In this document: positions 18,220 to 28,331 of the stretch, piece by piece
How positions within the stretch are numbered: position 1 is the stretch's first letter
Layout: each line of letters starts with the position of its first letter
DNA from: Melioribacteraceae bacterium
GTDB lineage: Bacteria > Bacteroidota > Ignavibacteria > Ignavibacteriales > Melioribacteraceae
NCBI GenBank assembly: GCA_019638015.1
Contig: JAHBUP010000001.1
Span: forward strand, 2,946,424 to 3,010,423
Direction of reading: 5' to 3'
Length of the DNA: 64,000 nucleotides
The notes under the pieces: generated by a model
What the model saw: only the letters and a program-made list of their open reading frames with translations
What the model was told of the DNA's origin: nothing
The model's database searches: none
Program-made: the position numbers and the translations under genes

Positions 18220-21200
18220 AATTCTCCTTTTACAGCATACATGCACTTAGTGCAATGACTCAAATTTTGTGGATATGGACCTGATTCAATAGATTTTATG
18301 ATTTTGTCGAAATGTGAATCATATCCCAATACTTCTTCCCTACTTATTTCCCACGATATTTTTTTATCAGGATATTCTAAAAATATCAACATTAATATGA
18401 AGGTAGAAATATGTGGATATAATTGTGAAATAATAAATGAATAATACTTTAACTGGGTCAAATAATTTTTGGCCCTTTCTAAAACTTGATTTTCAGTAAT
18501 CTTATCAGTTTTATAATCGATTATTATAACTTGATTACTTTCAATGATTAGCTTATCAATAATGCCAAATAAATAATGCCCATATTTAAAACAGTATGCT
18601 TCATACTCATTGTAATAATTTTGGAATCCATTAATTTCAAAATAACTATCAGATTGCATCCATCTCAAAACTGAGCGACAAATCTCATTTTTATATTGCT
18701 CGAACATATCTTCCGGAATTATCGCTTTATGCTGAAGTAATTGATAATTAACACTCTGCTCTACTGATCCCTCCATAACATTCTCACTTAATATCTTATG
18801 AATAATAGCACCTTTTAACTGCGGGATTGTAACTCTTTCTTTATCCTCAATATCATCCTCGTTCACTTCATCATACTTCTCATAAAGAGTCATCAAAGGT
18901 TTGAACCCAAGTTCATAAGTCAGTTGATACTTCAGTTGGCATTGTTCAAACATATTAATTTTGGTAGCCGAAATAATCTCACGTTTCGATTTATCATCAA
19001 TTCTAGAAAGCATAAATTTCTTTTGTTCAATTACTCCCACCTCTATATTAATACTTTCTTGATCATCAATATTCTTTACAATTGGAATCTCCATACACAT
19101 TTGGCTGATTGATTCATTATTTGGCGAGGAGTAATCCAATTTTTTAACATTAGCTTCTAAAGAAATTGAATTAACATCCAAATCTGATGCAATCGCTGAT
19201 TTCAATAACTCTATAAATGACGTTGAATCTCCCTTTGGCGATGAAGCGGTTAAATATAAGTGTTTAATGGCTCTTGTAGCGGCGACATAAAACAGTCTTT
19301 TAATTTCAGCCATATTTTTTTTTTGATCGATATAATTGTACAGTGCCCCAATTATTGGAGTTGAATAGTTCTTATAATAGTTATTTTCAGCTGGAACCTT
19401 TGTTAAAAATCCATACTTTTTATCAAGAGAAATACTTTTTGATTTTAAAGAATCGGATCTGCTTTCTACATCAATACCTACAACAAAAACAACTTTAAAT
19501 TCAAGTCCTTTCGCCTGGTGAATAGTCATTATTCTTACTTTGTTATTCCCTTCAGAGAGCTGAGCGTGACCTTCATCCTCATTGGTCAGTATTTCTTTTT
19601 TTAATTCTTGGGTAAAATCAAATAGATGGCTGAAAAGTTTATCTGAATAATTTCTTGCAATCCGGATAATCTTATTGATGTTTGCGATATCTTGTTCGTC
19701 GTTTTTTCTACTAGCTATAATTGCCCAATAATTCGTTTCGTTTAGTATTTTTCTAATTAGCTGAGGTATGTCAACACTTTTTGTTAATTGAATGTTCGCG
19801 CTTATGATTTTGTAAGCATATTCATAATCAGAATTTTGAACAGCTGCTAGTTTTAATTTTTCGAATATTGAGTTACCGTTAAACTGATTCAGCTTTAGCA
19901 ATTGACTATCGGACAAATTAAAGAATGGCGACCGGAGAACACCAACCATTGCCGCATCATCATCATTATTTAATAAGACTGACAAATAATTATAAATGTC
20001 GTAGATAACTTGCTGCTGATAAAAACCTTTACCTCCAATAATTGAATAAGAAATTCCATGTGCAGCTAATCTAGCATCAAGTGCAGCGAACATTTTCCTC
20101 TTTCTACATAGGATCCCCACTTCACTGTAATCATCAATCTCTCGTTTGGCGGTCAATTGTTTAATTTTACGCGCTATCAATTCCGCTTCTTCCAATTGTT
20201 CTCCTCCCAATAATATTTCGACAGAACCGAGAGTTTGAGAATTAGAAGCACAAATTAATTCAGAATATTCGAGCTCACCAAGTTCAGGATTATACTCCGT
20301 CAACATTCTTGAAAAGAGATAGTTAACAAACAAAACAATATTTGGATACATTCTAAAACTATGTGGTAGATTTAAGCTTTTTCCAGCACCAGAATAAGCG
20401 GCAATATCTAATTTTGTTCTGCTGAATATTTCGATTTCCGCATTTCGAAATCTATAAATGCTCTGCTTTTCATCACCAACTATAAATAGGTTTCCAGACT
20501 TAAGATACTCAACTATCGGCATAAATATATTATACTGGGTCTCATCGGTATCTTGGTATTCATCGATCATAAAATATTGATATTTCTTCTGCAATTCTTT
20601 TTTCACGTAATCGTTCCCTAAAACAGTTAGAGCATAAATCAATATATCGTCATAATCGATATATCTTTTACTCGTCTTTTTATCCTGGTACTTCTTAGTG
20701 GCTCGTCTAAAAACTTTATCAAAATGTTTCCCGAAAGCAATCAGTTCATACTCTTGTGGATCATTAAATTCGCCAATTTCGGAAAAATATTTCAATTCAT
20801 TTAACACCTTTCCTAATAGTGTTGTATGGTGCTCATACTTCTCAATATTCTTTTTAAGATATTGTTTTTCTCTCAACTTGTTAGTTGTTGTAAAAATCTT
20901 TGAATAAATCGATAATGCAATTTTAATTCTTTGGAGGAATAAAGTTACCTTTTCATAATTACTCAGCAGATGATTAATTTCAATGGCATATTCACTCGTT
21001 GGATTATCTATAAGTACAAATGAATTAATTTCTGAGACTACTTCAATAAACTCCGATAAGGTATTATTAAAGTACTTGCCGCACTTCTCCTCAAAAAGTA
21101 TTTTATAGTATTCAATAACTTCTGCATCAGTCTTCTGATATAACTCAAACGTAAACTGTTCAATTTGTTTTCTTTTTTCGATCGCTTTTATTAGCGACAA

Positions 21201-21710
21201 GATTAATTGGTTTTTTGAACCAAAGAGTCTCAGCAAATAGCGAATTGAAGTATTCAGTCCTTCGTCTGAATTAGATTCATTCAATACCTCTTCAATTGAT
21301 AAGTGGATCAAATCATTAGCTATTTTCTCATCAACGGGGATAAAGCCTACATCTAAACCACATTCTGTTGCATACTCTTTTAGTATTGAAACACAAAAAG
21401 AGTGGATTGTTGAAATGTTTGATGATACTAGGTTTTGTCTTAAGAAGTAGAGTTTATTTTTAATCTTTTGATCTTTTTCACTATTAAATCTTTCTTCAGC
21501 CTCAATAGCTATCTTTCGTTGTAATTCTCCTGCGGCTCTCTCAGTAAAAGTAATTGCGACAATTTTGTTTATGTCAATTTCTTCATTAAGTATAATTTCA
21601 ATAAAGCGTTTGGATAATACTAAAGTTTTTCCCGATCCGGCATTAGCGGTAAGTGATATGTGACTTTTTGTATCAAGTGCCGATAATTGATATGAGGTAA
21701 GGTTAGACAT
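18201..21710 (-). CDS. AddA-like UvrD/RecB-family helicase-nuclease with candidate Fe-S nuclease domain
   Basis: The 1169-residue protein combines an SF1A helicase with a C-terminal PD-(D/E)XK nuclease, as in AddA/RecB enzymes that process double-strand breaks. Helicase motifs: Walker A TANAGSGKT (21-29), FTERAAGELQRK, DEYQDTDETQ, GDEKQSIYRFR, IMTIHQAKGLEF and YVAATRAIKHLYLT. Nuclease motif: IIDYKTDK, with GIIDKL upstream. Cysteines at C924 (EQCQLKY), C1153, C1156 and C1165 match the spacing of the four iron-sulfur ligands found in AddB and Cas4-type nucleases. The start at 21710 (MSNLTSYQ) is favoured over one 24 codons earlier because it begins with the conserved region. It overlaps the upstream kinase gene by 8 bases. 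No AddB lies next to it. Confidence 0.87.
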   Translation of the reverse strand: MSNLTSYQLSALDTKSHISLTANAGSGKTLVLSKRFIEIILNEEIDINKIVAITFTERAAGELQRKIAIEAEERFNSEKDQKIKNKLYFLRQNLVSSNISTIHSFCVSILKEYATECGLDVGFIPVDEKIANDLIHLSIEEVLNESNSDEGLNTSIRYLLRLFGSKNQLILSLIKAIEKRKQIEQFTFELYQKTDAEVIEYYKILFEEKCGKYFNNTLSEFIEVVSEINSFVLIDNPTSEYAIEINHLLSNYEKVTLFLQRIKIALSIYSKIFTTTNKLREKQYLKKNIEKYEHHTTLLGKVLNELKYFSEIGEFNDPQEYELIAFGKHFDKVFRRATKKYQDKKTSKRYIDYDDILIYALTVLGNDYVKKELQKKYQYFMIDEYQDTDETQYNIFMPIVEYLKSGNLFIVGDEKQSIYRFRNAEIEIFSRTKLDIAAYSGAGKSLNLPHSFRMYPNIVLFVNYLFSRMLTEYNPELGELEYSELICASNSQTLGSVEILLGGEQLEEAELIARKIKQLTAKREIDDYSEVGILCRKRKMFAALDARLAAHGISYSIIGGKGFYQQQVIYDIYNYLSVLLNNDDDAAMVGVLRSPFFNLSDSQLLKLNQFNGNSIFEKLKLAAVQNSDYEYAYKIISANIQLTKSVDIPQLIRKILNETNYWAIIASRKNDEQDIANINKIIRIARNYSDKLFSHLFDFTQELKKEILTNEDEGHAQLSEGNNKVRIMTIHQAKGLEFKVVFVVGIDVESRSDSLKSKSISLDKKYGFLTKVPAENNYYKNYSTPIIGALYNYIDQKKNMAEIKRLFYVAATRAIKHLYLTASSPKGDSTSFIELLKSAIASDLDVNSISLEANVKKLDYSSPNNESISQMCMEIPIVKNIDDQESINIEVGVIEQKKFMLSRIDDKSKREIISATKINMFEQCQLKYQLTYELGFKPLMTLYEKYDEVNEDDIEDKERVTIPQLKGAIIHKILSENVMEGSVEQSVNYQLLQHKAIIPEDMFEQYKNEICRSVLRWMQSDSYFEINGFQNYYNEYEAYCFKYGHYLFGIIDKLIIESNQVIIIDYKTDKITENQVLERAKNYLTQLKYYSFIISQLYPHISTFILMLIFLEYPDKKISWEISREEVLGYDSHFDKIIKSIESGPYPQNLSHCTKCMYAVKGELCIKNI

Positions 21711-24700
21711 TACTATTCTTTGATAGTGTAATAAGAAAAGTTGTACCCGATTCACTTGATTTTTCCACAACAATATTACCATTAATACTTTCGATTATCT
21801 TCTGAACCATACTTAATCCTATCCCCATCCCATCATTTTTTGTTGTATAATTTTCATCAAATACTTTGTTAATATCTTCTTTGCGGATACCAATACCATC
21901 ATCTATTATTCGAATAAAATATGATGCTTCATTTTCATCAACATTTATAATAATTATTTTTGATTCCGCTTGTATTGAATTACGAACTAGATTGATAAAT
22001 AATCTGCTTATACTGTCTTTATCAGCATTTATCAATAAAGTTTCTAAATTAGCATTAACAGTTATATTTACATTTTCATCAGCGAAGAGTGTTATTACCT
22101 CATTAATTGAGTTTAGGATATCTACCTTCTTAATTGCTTGCTTTGGCATTCGTGCAAAGGCGGAGAATTCAGATGCGATATTAGTTAGAATATCGATTTG
22201 AGTAAGTACGGTTGTGGTTACTTTATCGAATATCAGTTCGAACTTTGGTGATTTATCGCGATATGCAATTATCAGTTGTTGTATTGAAAGCTTAATAGGT
22301 GTTAAAGGATTCTTTATTTCGTGGGCTACTTGTTTTGCCATTTCTTTCCAGGCTGCCTCCCTCTCAAGTAGAGCTATTTCAGATTGACCCTCATTTATCT
22401 TTTTAACCATTGAATTAAATCCGTAGATCAATTCACCTATTTCCCCCCGGTAAGTGTTCGTAATCTGCATGCTATAATCGCCGCTTCCAACTGATTTTGT
22501 TGCCTTAATAAGTTTTTGGATTGGACGCGAAATTTCCTTTGCCAACAGAGTACTAATAATTATTAATACTAATAACATGAAAGAGACCATCCCGAAAATA
22601 AAAAGGTCCAACTCACCCGCACCGAACTGAGCTTTATACTTATTGTTATAATTATCCAACTTCAATATATAAATTGGATTTGCCTCGAGATTTGAAAGTA
22701 AGACTATCTGCTCTTCATTCTCAATAACAAAGTGTTTCTTAATAGCTTCACTACTTAATTGCTTACTGACTAAATAAGGTAGGGACTTTTCTTGGAGTCC
22801 AGCATCAATTAGATCGTTATATGAAGAATAAATTAGTTTATCACCGGAATAAACAGAATAATTGTAACCAAATTTATTATGAATTTCTTCGAAGATAAAT
22901 GTATCGTTTAACATTCCATCTGTATAGTAATCATAATAATAATCATTGATTTTTTGCGACATGGTTGACAAATACTCCTTAGTAGAATCAATTCTATTAT
23001 CATCGCTAAGAATTCTAAAATATTGAGCTATACCAAAAAGTGGGAGAATTGAAACAATAATGAGCACAGTTGTAATTTTCGTGCGAAATGAAAATGCAAA
23101 TAAATTAGACTTTCCGAAATTTATTAGTATGTATCCAGCAAGCACTAAAAGAATAATTATGGCATGAGTGAGGAACACTTTAAAGAAATTTGAAAGATTC
23201 CATGAAATATTTTCATATTCTTTAATAGTTATTATTCTTCCCCCATCCTCATTTTCGAGCACATATACCAGATACTTTTCGCCATCATAAAAGTAATTCA
23301 ACCATCCTTCATTCAGATTCGATAATTCCATTGTGGAAAGGATATTGATAATTTCTTCATTTAAACTTATACGAGCATAACTTCTTACAATCTCCTCCTT
23401 CTGAAGCTCGAATAAATTGTACTTTGAGTACTCTAACTTATTTTGCTGTAATTGCGGATTGATTTTTTCTACAAATTCATAAACTTGACTGGGGAATAAC
23501 TGCTCCGGATTTAATACTTCGATAAACACGTAACCACAAATTTCGCTTCCATTCCATAAAGGGATACTACCGGCTAATGTTGTTACTGGTTTAAATAAAT
23601 TTTGATATTCCGCAACTGTCAATGAATCTTCAAAATTGCTGGCTACAGACATATTATTAAATTTAGTTGTAGCAAATTGACTAATTACTTCCTTTTGTGA
23701 GTTATAAATTTTGAATGAACATACAAGCATTTCCTTGGACAAAAGAGAACCGAGCCAATATTTATATGCCGCGGCACTATTATATTCCTTTTTAATTAAC
23801 ATGATTTTTAAGTCATTATCCTCACCTAGAAAAGTCAATGTTTGGTTAATCATGAACAATGTAAATTCTTTATTGACTCTCTTAATTTCATGGGCGGCTG
23901 TCTTTAAAGATTCCCGCTCTAATTCTGAATTGTAATAGGTTAATAAATTTATGGTGATTAAAGATGAGCAAAGCAAGGTGAGAACATAATACCTAATTCC
24001 CTCAAGCTTCGATTGTTGATTGAAATAAAATACTGCTACAATTACAAGAAGAAATACAACACGTATTATGGGGGTCCCTTGCGGTTCTCTTTGAAAATAA
24101 TCAAATAAGATTCCCGCAATCTGAAACCAAACCAGCATGATTAATAATTTTAATTTTGGGCTTATAGAATTTGGAAGAATGCTATAGTTGACTTTCACAA
24201 TTAATAAAGCTGCAATTATTCCGGCACTCCCAATTAGCAAGATATTTAAACTCATCAAAAATATTGGTGCGCTGGGAATAATTGTGAAATCCTTGAAGTA
24301 GAGTAAACTCGAATCAAAGATCACACTTCGGATTGAAGCCCCAATTCCTCTATAAAATAGTAAGATTAGAAAAGTTGCTAATACGAATAGTAGTATTACC
24401 GAAAATGGACTTCTTCTTTTAAATGAAAAATTGATACTCTTTGTTTTTTCATTTATTAAAGTGATTATTATAAATCCGGTTACCACAGTAATAAATAATT
24501 CTAAAGGAGAGCGGACTATTCCGAAACCGAATGTTGATGAAAAATTCGCAGAATCGGTTAATGAATTATTAAAGTATTTTGATGGTATATTGAAGTAAAA
24601 CAAAACAATTCTCATCGCGATCAATGATGTACTCACTGTAATTAGCCATAACCACTCTTTGCTTTTAACTCTACCTATCCCTATCCATATCAAAATAAAT

Positions 24701-25473
24701 AATGCAAGTATGAATAAAACAGATTGAGCCAAATAAAAATTTTCAGAAATCAATTGCAGTTCAGAATTGATAGAAGGTTTATCGCATACCGCAATCCCAA
24801 TTTTTTGGTTGGCACTATTATTTATATCAACAATAAATATTCTTCCATCTCGGGGAACATCTGAATTATTAAATTGAATATTTATGCTTACATTATTCTG
24901 AATTGATAAGTTACTTGATAGGTCTAGAACAGCTTTACCACTGCTATTAAATGATTTATCATCTACTAATTTTCCTACAATCAAATAATATTTATCGGTT
25001 GCGAAATCAAACTGACTTAAACTGCATAAAAATGTTCGGAGTTTATTTTCAATTACAATTGTTTGTGGGAGGGTACTTAAATCTAGTTTATGAATGCTAT
25101 TTTCGAGGAAGTTATCGTTATTCCAATAGATCAATTTTTGCGATTTATCAAATACAAGTATTGTAGCATTAAATTCCTTAGATTCTTCGAGCGCTTCAAA
25201 ATAATCATCAATCGTAAGTTTTTTATCTGATTTATTTGCAAGGATGCTTAAAAATTCTTGTTGACTCTTAAATAACTCGTTTTCCTGTTCGCTAAAATAC
25301 TCATGAATCGACAGCTTAATTTCGTTTATCCTATTGGATAGACGTTTTTCCCAATTGCCTTGAATGCTACTTATTAATCTTGGTAGTATAAACCCACTTA
25401 AAATCCACATGGATACAAAGACTGCTAATAAGATTAATTGTATCCTAAGTTTTGGGGTCAATTTTTCCAGCAT
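21703..25473 (-). CDS. Large multi-pass NtrY-like sensor histidine kinase
   Basis: The 1256-residue protein has an N-terminal membrane helix (about 12-34), a presumed periplasmic domain, a block of many hydrophobic helices, a second extracytoplasmic domain, another helix, and a HAMP region. Then follow HisKA (phospho-acceptor H1051 in AHEIKNPLTPIKLS) and a HATPase domain with N box LFINLVRNSIQAES, G1 DDGIGI and G2 GMGIGLSMVQ. The HEIKNPLTPIKLSIQ sequence resembles NtrY. No cognate response regulator is adjacent; the only receiver in the window is at 55898-56257. The 3' end overlaps the helicase start by 8 bases, and the upstream DUF4783 gene ends 1 base before its start. The signal sensed is unknown. 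Confidence 0.88.
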   Translation of the reverse strand: MLEKLTPKLRIQLILLAVFVSMWILSGFILPRLISSIQGNWEKRLSNRINEIKLSIHEYFSEQENELFKSQQEFLSILANKSDKKLTIDDYFEALEESKEFNATILVFDKSQKLIYWNNDNFLENSIHKLDLSTLPQTIVIENKLRTFLCSLSQFDFATDKYYLIVGKLVDDKSFNSSGKAVLDLSSNLSIQNNVSINIQFNNSDVPRDGRIFIVDINNSANQKIGIAVCDKPSINSELQLISENFYLAQSVLFILALFILIWIGIGRVKSKEWLWLITVSTSLIAMRIVLFYFNIPSKYFNNSLTDSANFSSTFGFGIVRSPLELFITVVTGFIIITLINEKTKSINFSFKRRSPFSVILLFVLATFLILLFYRGIGASIRSVIFDSSLLYFKDFTIIPSAPIFLMSLNILLIGSAGIIAALLIVKVNYSILPNSISPKLKLLIMLVWFQIAGILFDYFQREPQGTPIIRVVFLLVIVAVFYFNQQSKLEGIRYYVLTLLCSSLITINLLTYYNSELERESLKTAAHEIKRVNKEFTLFMINQTLTFLGEDNDLKIMLIKKEYNSAAAYKYWLGSLLSKEMLVCSFKIYNSQKEVISQFATTKFNNMSVASNFEDSLTVAEYQNLFKPVTTLAGSIPLWNGSEICGYVFIEVLNPEQLFPSQVYEFVEKINPQLQQNKLEYSKYNLFELQKEEIVRSYARISLNEEIINILSTMELSNLNEGWLNYFYDGEKYLVYVLENEDGGRIITIKEYENISWNLSNFFKVFLTHAIIILLVLAGYILINFGKSNLFAFSFRTKITTVLIIVSILPLFGIAQYFRILSDDNRIDSTKEYLSTMSQKINDYYYDYYTDGMLNDTFIFEEIHNKFGYNYSVYSGDKLIYSSYNDLIDAGLQEKSLPYLVSKQLSSEAIKKHFVIENEEQIVLLSNLEANPIYILKLDNYNNKYKAQFGAGELDLFIFGMVSFMLLVLIIISTLLAKEISRPIQKLIKATKSVGSGDYSMQITNTYRGEIGELIYGFNSMVKKINEGQSEIALLEREAAWKEMAKQVAHEIKNPLTPIKLSIQQLIIAYRDKSPKFELIFDKVTTTVLTQIDILTNIASEFSAFARMPKQAIKKVDILNSINEVITLFADENVNITVNANLETLLINADKDSISRLFINLVRNSIQAESKIIIINVDENEASYFIRIIDDGIGIRKEDINKVFDENYTTKNDGMGIGLSMVQKIIESINGNIVVEKSSESGTTFLITLSKNSNV

Positions 25474-25474
25474 C

Positions 25475-25918
25475 TCATTTAATGGTTATTTGTGAAATTC
25501 TCCAATGATTATCAATTTGAGTTAGAGAGATATAAACTAATGCAATCCCTCTAATTCCATTTGAACTATATTTTAAAGTACCCGATGCAAATGGTGTATT
25601 GGAGTCACTATTAACCAGGTTAAGTTTAAAATTGATTGGTTGATACACGCTTAAGAAATCTTTTATTACATAAAAGGATTGATTTGCGCTGAAATATCCG
25701 TTAGTACCATTTGAAAGACTCAAGTAGTTTTTTGATGAAAAGAAGGAAGAAAATTTATCCACAGTAGCTGAACCGATGCCTTCTTCAATTCTAAGAAATA
25801 TTTTTGCGGCATCATTTATCTTTTTATCTTGAGGTGTTACCTCGTTGAATATCGAAAAAAGAAGTGCGATTAAAATTACGCGTATAATATTTTTACTATT
25901 TGTTCTCATTTTTTCCAT
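25475..25918 (-). CDS. Exported DUF4783 protein
   Basis: A small protein of about 147 residues with an N-terminal hydrophobic signal and a domain resembling DUF4783: the segments IGSATVDKFSSFFSS, SANQSFYVIKDFLSVYQP and ISLTQIDNHWRISQITI fit its NTF2/SnoaL-like pattern. Function is unknown. The annotated start at 25918 gives MEKMRTN; another ATG at 25909 has GGA five bases upstream and is a good alternative. A longer frame starting at 25960 is rejected because it would begin inside the terminator of the preceding gene. It ends one base before the histidine kinase gene, so the two are likely co-transcribed. Confidence 0.72.
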   Translation of the reverse strand: MEKMRTNSKNIIRVILIALLFSIFNEVTPQDKKINDAAKIFLRIEEGIGSATVDKFSSFFSSKNYLSLSNGTNGYFSANQSFYVIKDFLSVYQPINFKLNLVNSDSNTPFASGTLKYSSNGIRGIALVYISLTQIDNHWRISQITIK

Positions 25919-25950
25919 ATTCGATATTTGTAAAATATCATAAAACAAAT

Positions 25951-25981
25951 AAAAAAGCATACCTTAAAGGTATGCTTTTTA
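25951..25981 (-). terminator. Strong terminator after the Fn3 lipoprotein gene
   Basis: A nearly perfect hairpin with arms AAAAAGCATACCT / AGGTATGCTTTTT and a three-base loop has T/A tracts on both sides, so it can act in both directions. On the minus strand it ends transcription of the gene at 26004-26834. Confidence 0.88.
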
Positions 25982-26003
25982 GTAACATCATTTGTTCAAA
26001 TCA

Positions 26004-26834
26004 TTAATGAATTCGTGATATTTTAGAAGGCAGCGACTCACGGATCTCAACCGATTTTCTTTTTAATTCACGATTTCCTTCAACCAGCTGATATGCCCAA
26101 TCAAATACAACTCTTTCATTAGTTATATTTTTAATTCTTACCTTAGCATAGTGGTTATCCCATGTCCAAATTACATAAGTATGACCTACAACGGCTTCGG
26201 TATATTTTATATTTTCATTCGGTTTGAGCGGAACCCATCCTCCAGCAGGAGCAGCATCAATATCCCAAATATCATTGGTTTTACCCATATCCTGAATATC
26301 AGAATCATCCCAAACATTCAAATAAAAGGTTCCATTGTAATTCTCAAAAAATAAATCCGCATTTTGATCATTATAAGGAAGAATTAAATACTTGCTAAAA
26401 TCATAACCTGAATTATTTGGAAATCTTGAATAATCAAAGATAGACTGGTTAAACCCTTCTGGTCTAGGAGTATCGTAAATTACTTCATTGCTTAATTCAC
26501 TTTCATTGCCGTCGTAATCATAAGCTGTAACTGCATAATAATAAGTCTCGCCATTTTTTGCTCCCTCGTCAATATAACTGTTTGTTCGAGTGCTGCCTAT
26601 TAAAGTATATTTCCCACTATATGAAAACGAATAATAGATATTATACCCTGCTAAATCACTCTCTCTACTATGATCCCAAAAAATGTCAATTCTATTATCA
26701 CCTGTTACTGTATAGATATTACGAGGTGCTGTTGGTGGTGTATCATCGTAATAGTCATAAATATCATCGCATCCGCTTAATAATAAAATTGCAGAGAACG
26801 CTATACTCAAAAATGCAATTCTTAACTTTTTCAT
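26004..26834 (-). CDS. Fibronectin type III domain lipoprotein
   Basis: The 276-residue protein starts at the ATG preceded by GGAGG (a longer frame begins 16 codons upstream but lacks this). It has a lipoprotein signal ending LLSGC. A fibronectin type III domain spans about residues 35-125, seen from TPPTAPRNIYTVTGDNRIDIFW through YYYAVTAYDYDGNESELS. The C-terminal 150 residues are rich in aromatic residues (Y, W, F) and contain a segment WDNHYAKVRIKNITNERVVFDWAYQ found in beta-rich envelope proteins. No catalytic motif is visible. It is probably an outer-membrane-anchored binding protein. It stands alone between a terminator and the pyr operon. Confidence 0.78.
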   Translation of the reverse strand: MKKLRIAFLSIAFSAILLLSGCDDIYDYYDDTPPTAPRNIYTVTGDNRIDIFWDHSRESDLAGYNIYYSFSYSGKYTLIGSTRTNSYIDEGAKNGETYYYAVTAYDYDGNESELSNEVIYDTPRPEGFNQSIFDYSRFPNNSGYDFSKYLILPYNDQNADLFFENYNGTFYLNVWDDSDIQDMGKTNDIWDIDAAPAGGWVPLKPNENIKYTEAVVGHTYVIWTWDNHYAKVRIKNITNERVVFDWAYQLVEGNRELKRKSVEIRESLPSKISRIH

Positions 26835-26976
26835 GTTATCCTCCGTTAATGTTTGAGTGACAATTTTCAAATTGGGTGCCACAATTTTTAGGGATTTAGA
26901 TGAATTCTAAATCAAAAAAGTTCGGTTAAGGAGCATTTTGCAAGAATTAGTTTTGGTGGGAATCAAATTATTTATT

Positions 26977-27000
26977 GGCTGTACATATTAATGTACAGCC
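26977..27000 (-). terminator. Hairpin downstream of pyrC
   Basis: A perfect 10-bp inverted repeat GGCTGTACAT / ATGTACAGCC with loop ATTA lies 25 bases beyond the pyrC stop codon. It lacks a solid T-run on either strand, so a stabilising 3' hairpin is as likely as a terminator. Confidence 0.5.
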
Positions 27001-27024
27001 ATGCATAATATTTAGTATGAGTAA

Positions 27025-28317
27025 TTAAATATTTTGGAACTGGTCTTCGAAAAATATCTGTGACTGATTAACCACCCCTATAGCTTTTCCAGTCAATAAT
27101 TTTCTATCAAAAGGGGAATTTTTGGATTTTGACTTAAACTTATTTATTTCAACTGTCCAAACTAAGTCCGGATCAAACAATGTTAGATTTGCCCTTTCAC
27201 CAACCTCAATTTTCGGCACAGGAATATTTAATATTTTCCTCGGGTTAATCGCCATCTTCTCAATTATTACTTCGAGCGATAATTTCTTTTTATGCAGTAA
27301 TTCTGAAAACACAATGCCAACTTGAGTTTCTAATCCAAGAATTCCATTAGGTGCATAAATAAATTCCATCTCTTTTTCTTCTATTGAGTGTGGAGCATGA
27401 TCACTGGCGATACAATCAATTGTACCATCAACTAATCCGGCAATCATCGCCTCTACATCTTCGGCAGTTCTGAGAGGCGGATTCATTTTATAATTTGTAT
27501 CGAAAGTTTTTAATGAATCATCGGTTAAACAAAAATGATGCGGGGCAACCTCTGCGGTGACTTTTATTCCTTTCTTTTTTGCCTGTCTTACTAAATCAAC
27601 AGCGTTTTTTGAACTTATATGAGCGATATGAACCTTTCCACCAGTAAATTCCGCCAGCATAATATCCCTCATAACAATTAAATCCTCGGCTACATTCGGG
27701 ATTGCCGGAAGTCCCAGCATTGTAGAGACAACACTTTCATTCATAACACCGTCAGCTAATGATTCATCCTCGCAATGTTCAATTATTGGTGTACCGAAAT
27801 TAAGTGAGTACTCAAGAGCATTTCTTAAAACTGATGCGGTTTTAATTGCTACACCATCATCCGAAAATGCAACTGCTCCAGCTTCATATAATTCATACAT
27901 TGGTGATAATGCTTCCCCTTTTCGATCAAGGGTAGCGGCTGCTACTGGGAAGACTTCAACCAAATGATTTTTAGCCTTTTCCTTTATATATCTGATTATT
28001 TCAGCCGAATCTGCTGTGGGGGATGTATTAGGCATACTTGCAACACCGGTAAAACCGCCCGCTGCTGCGGCATTGCAACCCGATTGAACAGTTTCTTCAT
28101 CTTCCCTCCCCGGCTCACGAAGATGAACATGCATATCAAAAAATCCGGGTGAACAATATTTGCCATCAAGTTCAATAACTTTATCGGCTGATTTCAATTC
28201 TTCTTTTTTTAATTCATCAATTTTTTTAATAATTCCATTCTCAATAAGAATATCGCTTTTCTTATTTAGGTTTTGAAAAGGATTAATTATTGTAACGTTT
28301 TTAAGTATTATCTTCAT
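27025..28317 (-). CDS. pyrC: Dihydroorotase
   Basis: The enzyme closes carbamoyl-aspartate to dihydroorotate in pyrimidine synthesis. The 430-residue length, the metal site DMHVHLREPG (H63, H65), the VEHCED-like segment IIEHCEDESL, HIAHISS, and the C-terminal IASDHAPHS place it in the class I dihydroorotase family related to hydantoinases. It is the third gene of pyrR-pyrB-pyrC, 14 bases after pyrB. Expression is expected to follow the PyrR leader upstream of pyrR. Confidence 0.95.
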   Translation of the reverse strand: MKIILKNVTIINPFQNLNKKSDILIENGIIKKIDELKKEELKSADKVIELDGKYCSPGFFDMHVHLREPGREDEETVQSGCNAAAAGGFTGVASMPNTSPTADSAEIIRYIKEKAKNHLVEVFPVAAATLDRKGEALSPMYELYEAGAVAFSDDGVAIKTASVLRNALEYSLNFGTPIIEHCEDESLADGVMNESVVSTMLGLPAIPNVAEDLIVMRDIMLAEFTGGKVHIAHISSKNAVDLVRQAKKKGIKVTAEVAPHHFCLTDDSLKTFDTNYKMNPPLRTAEDVEAMIAGLVDGTIDCIASDHAPHSIEEKEMEFIYAPNGILGLETQVGIVFSELLHKKKLSLEVIIEKMAINPRKILNIPVPKIEVGERANLTLFDPDLVWTVEINKFKSKSKNSPFDRKLLTGKAIGVVNQSQIFFEDQFQNI

Positions 28318-28331
28318 TATCCACCTATTGA

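Noticed and set aside
18220..18246. Longer start for the amidase gene at 18246
   Set aside because: It adds nine residues before the lipoprotein signal and lies upstream of the clear AAAGGAG ribosome binding site.
25919..25960. Longer start for the DUF4783 gene at 25960
   Set aside because: The start codon would be in the stem of the terminator of the preceding gene.
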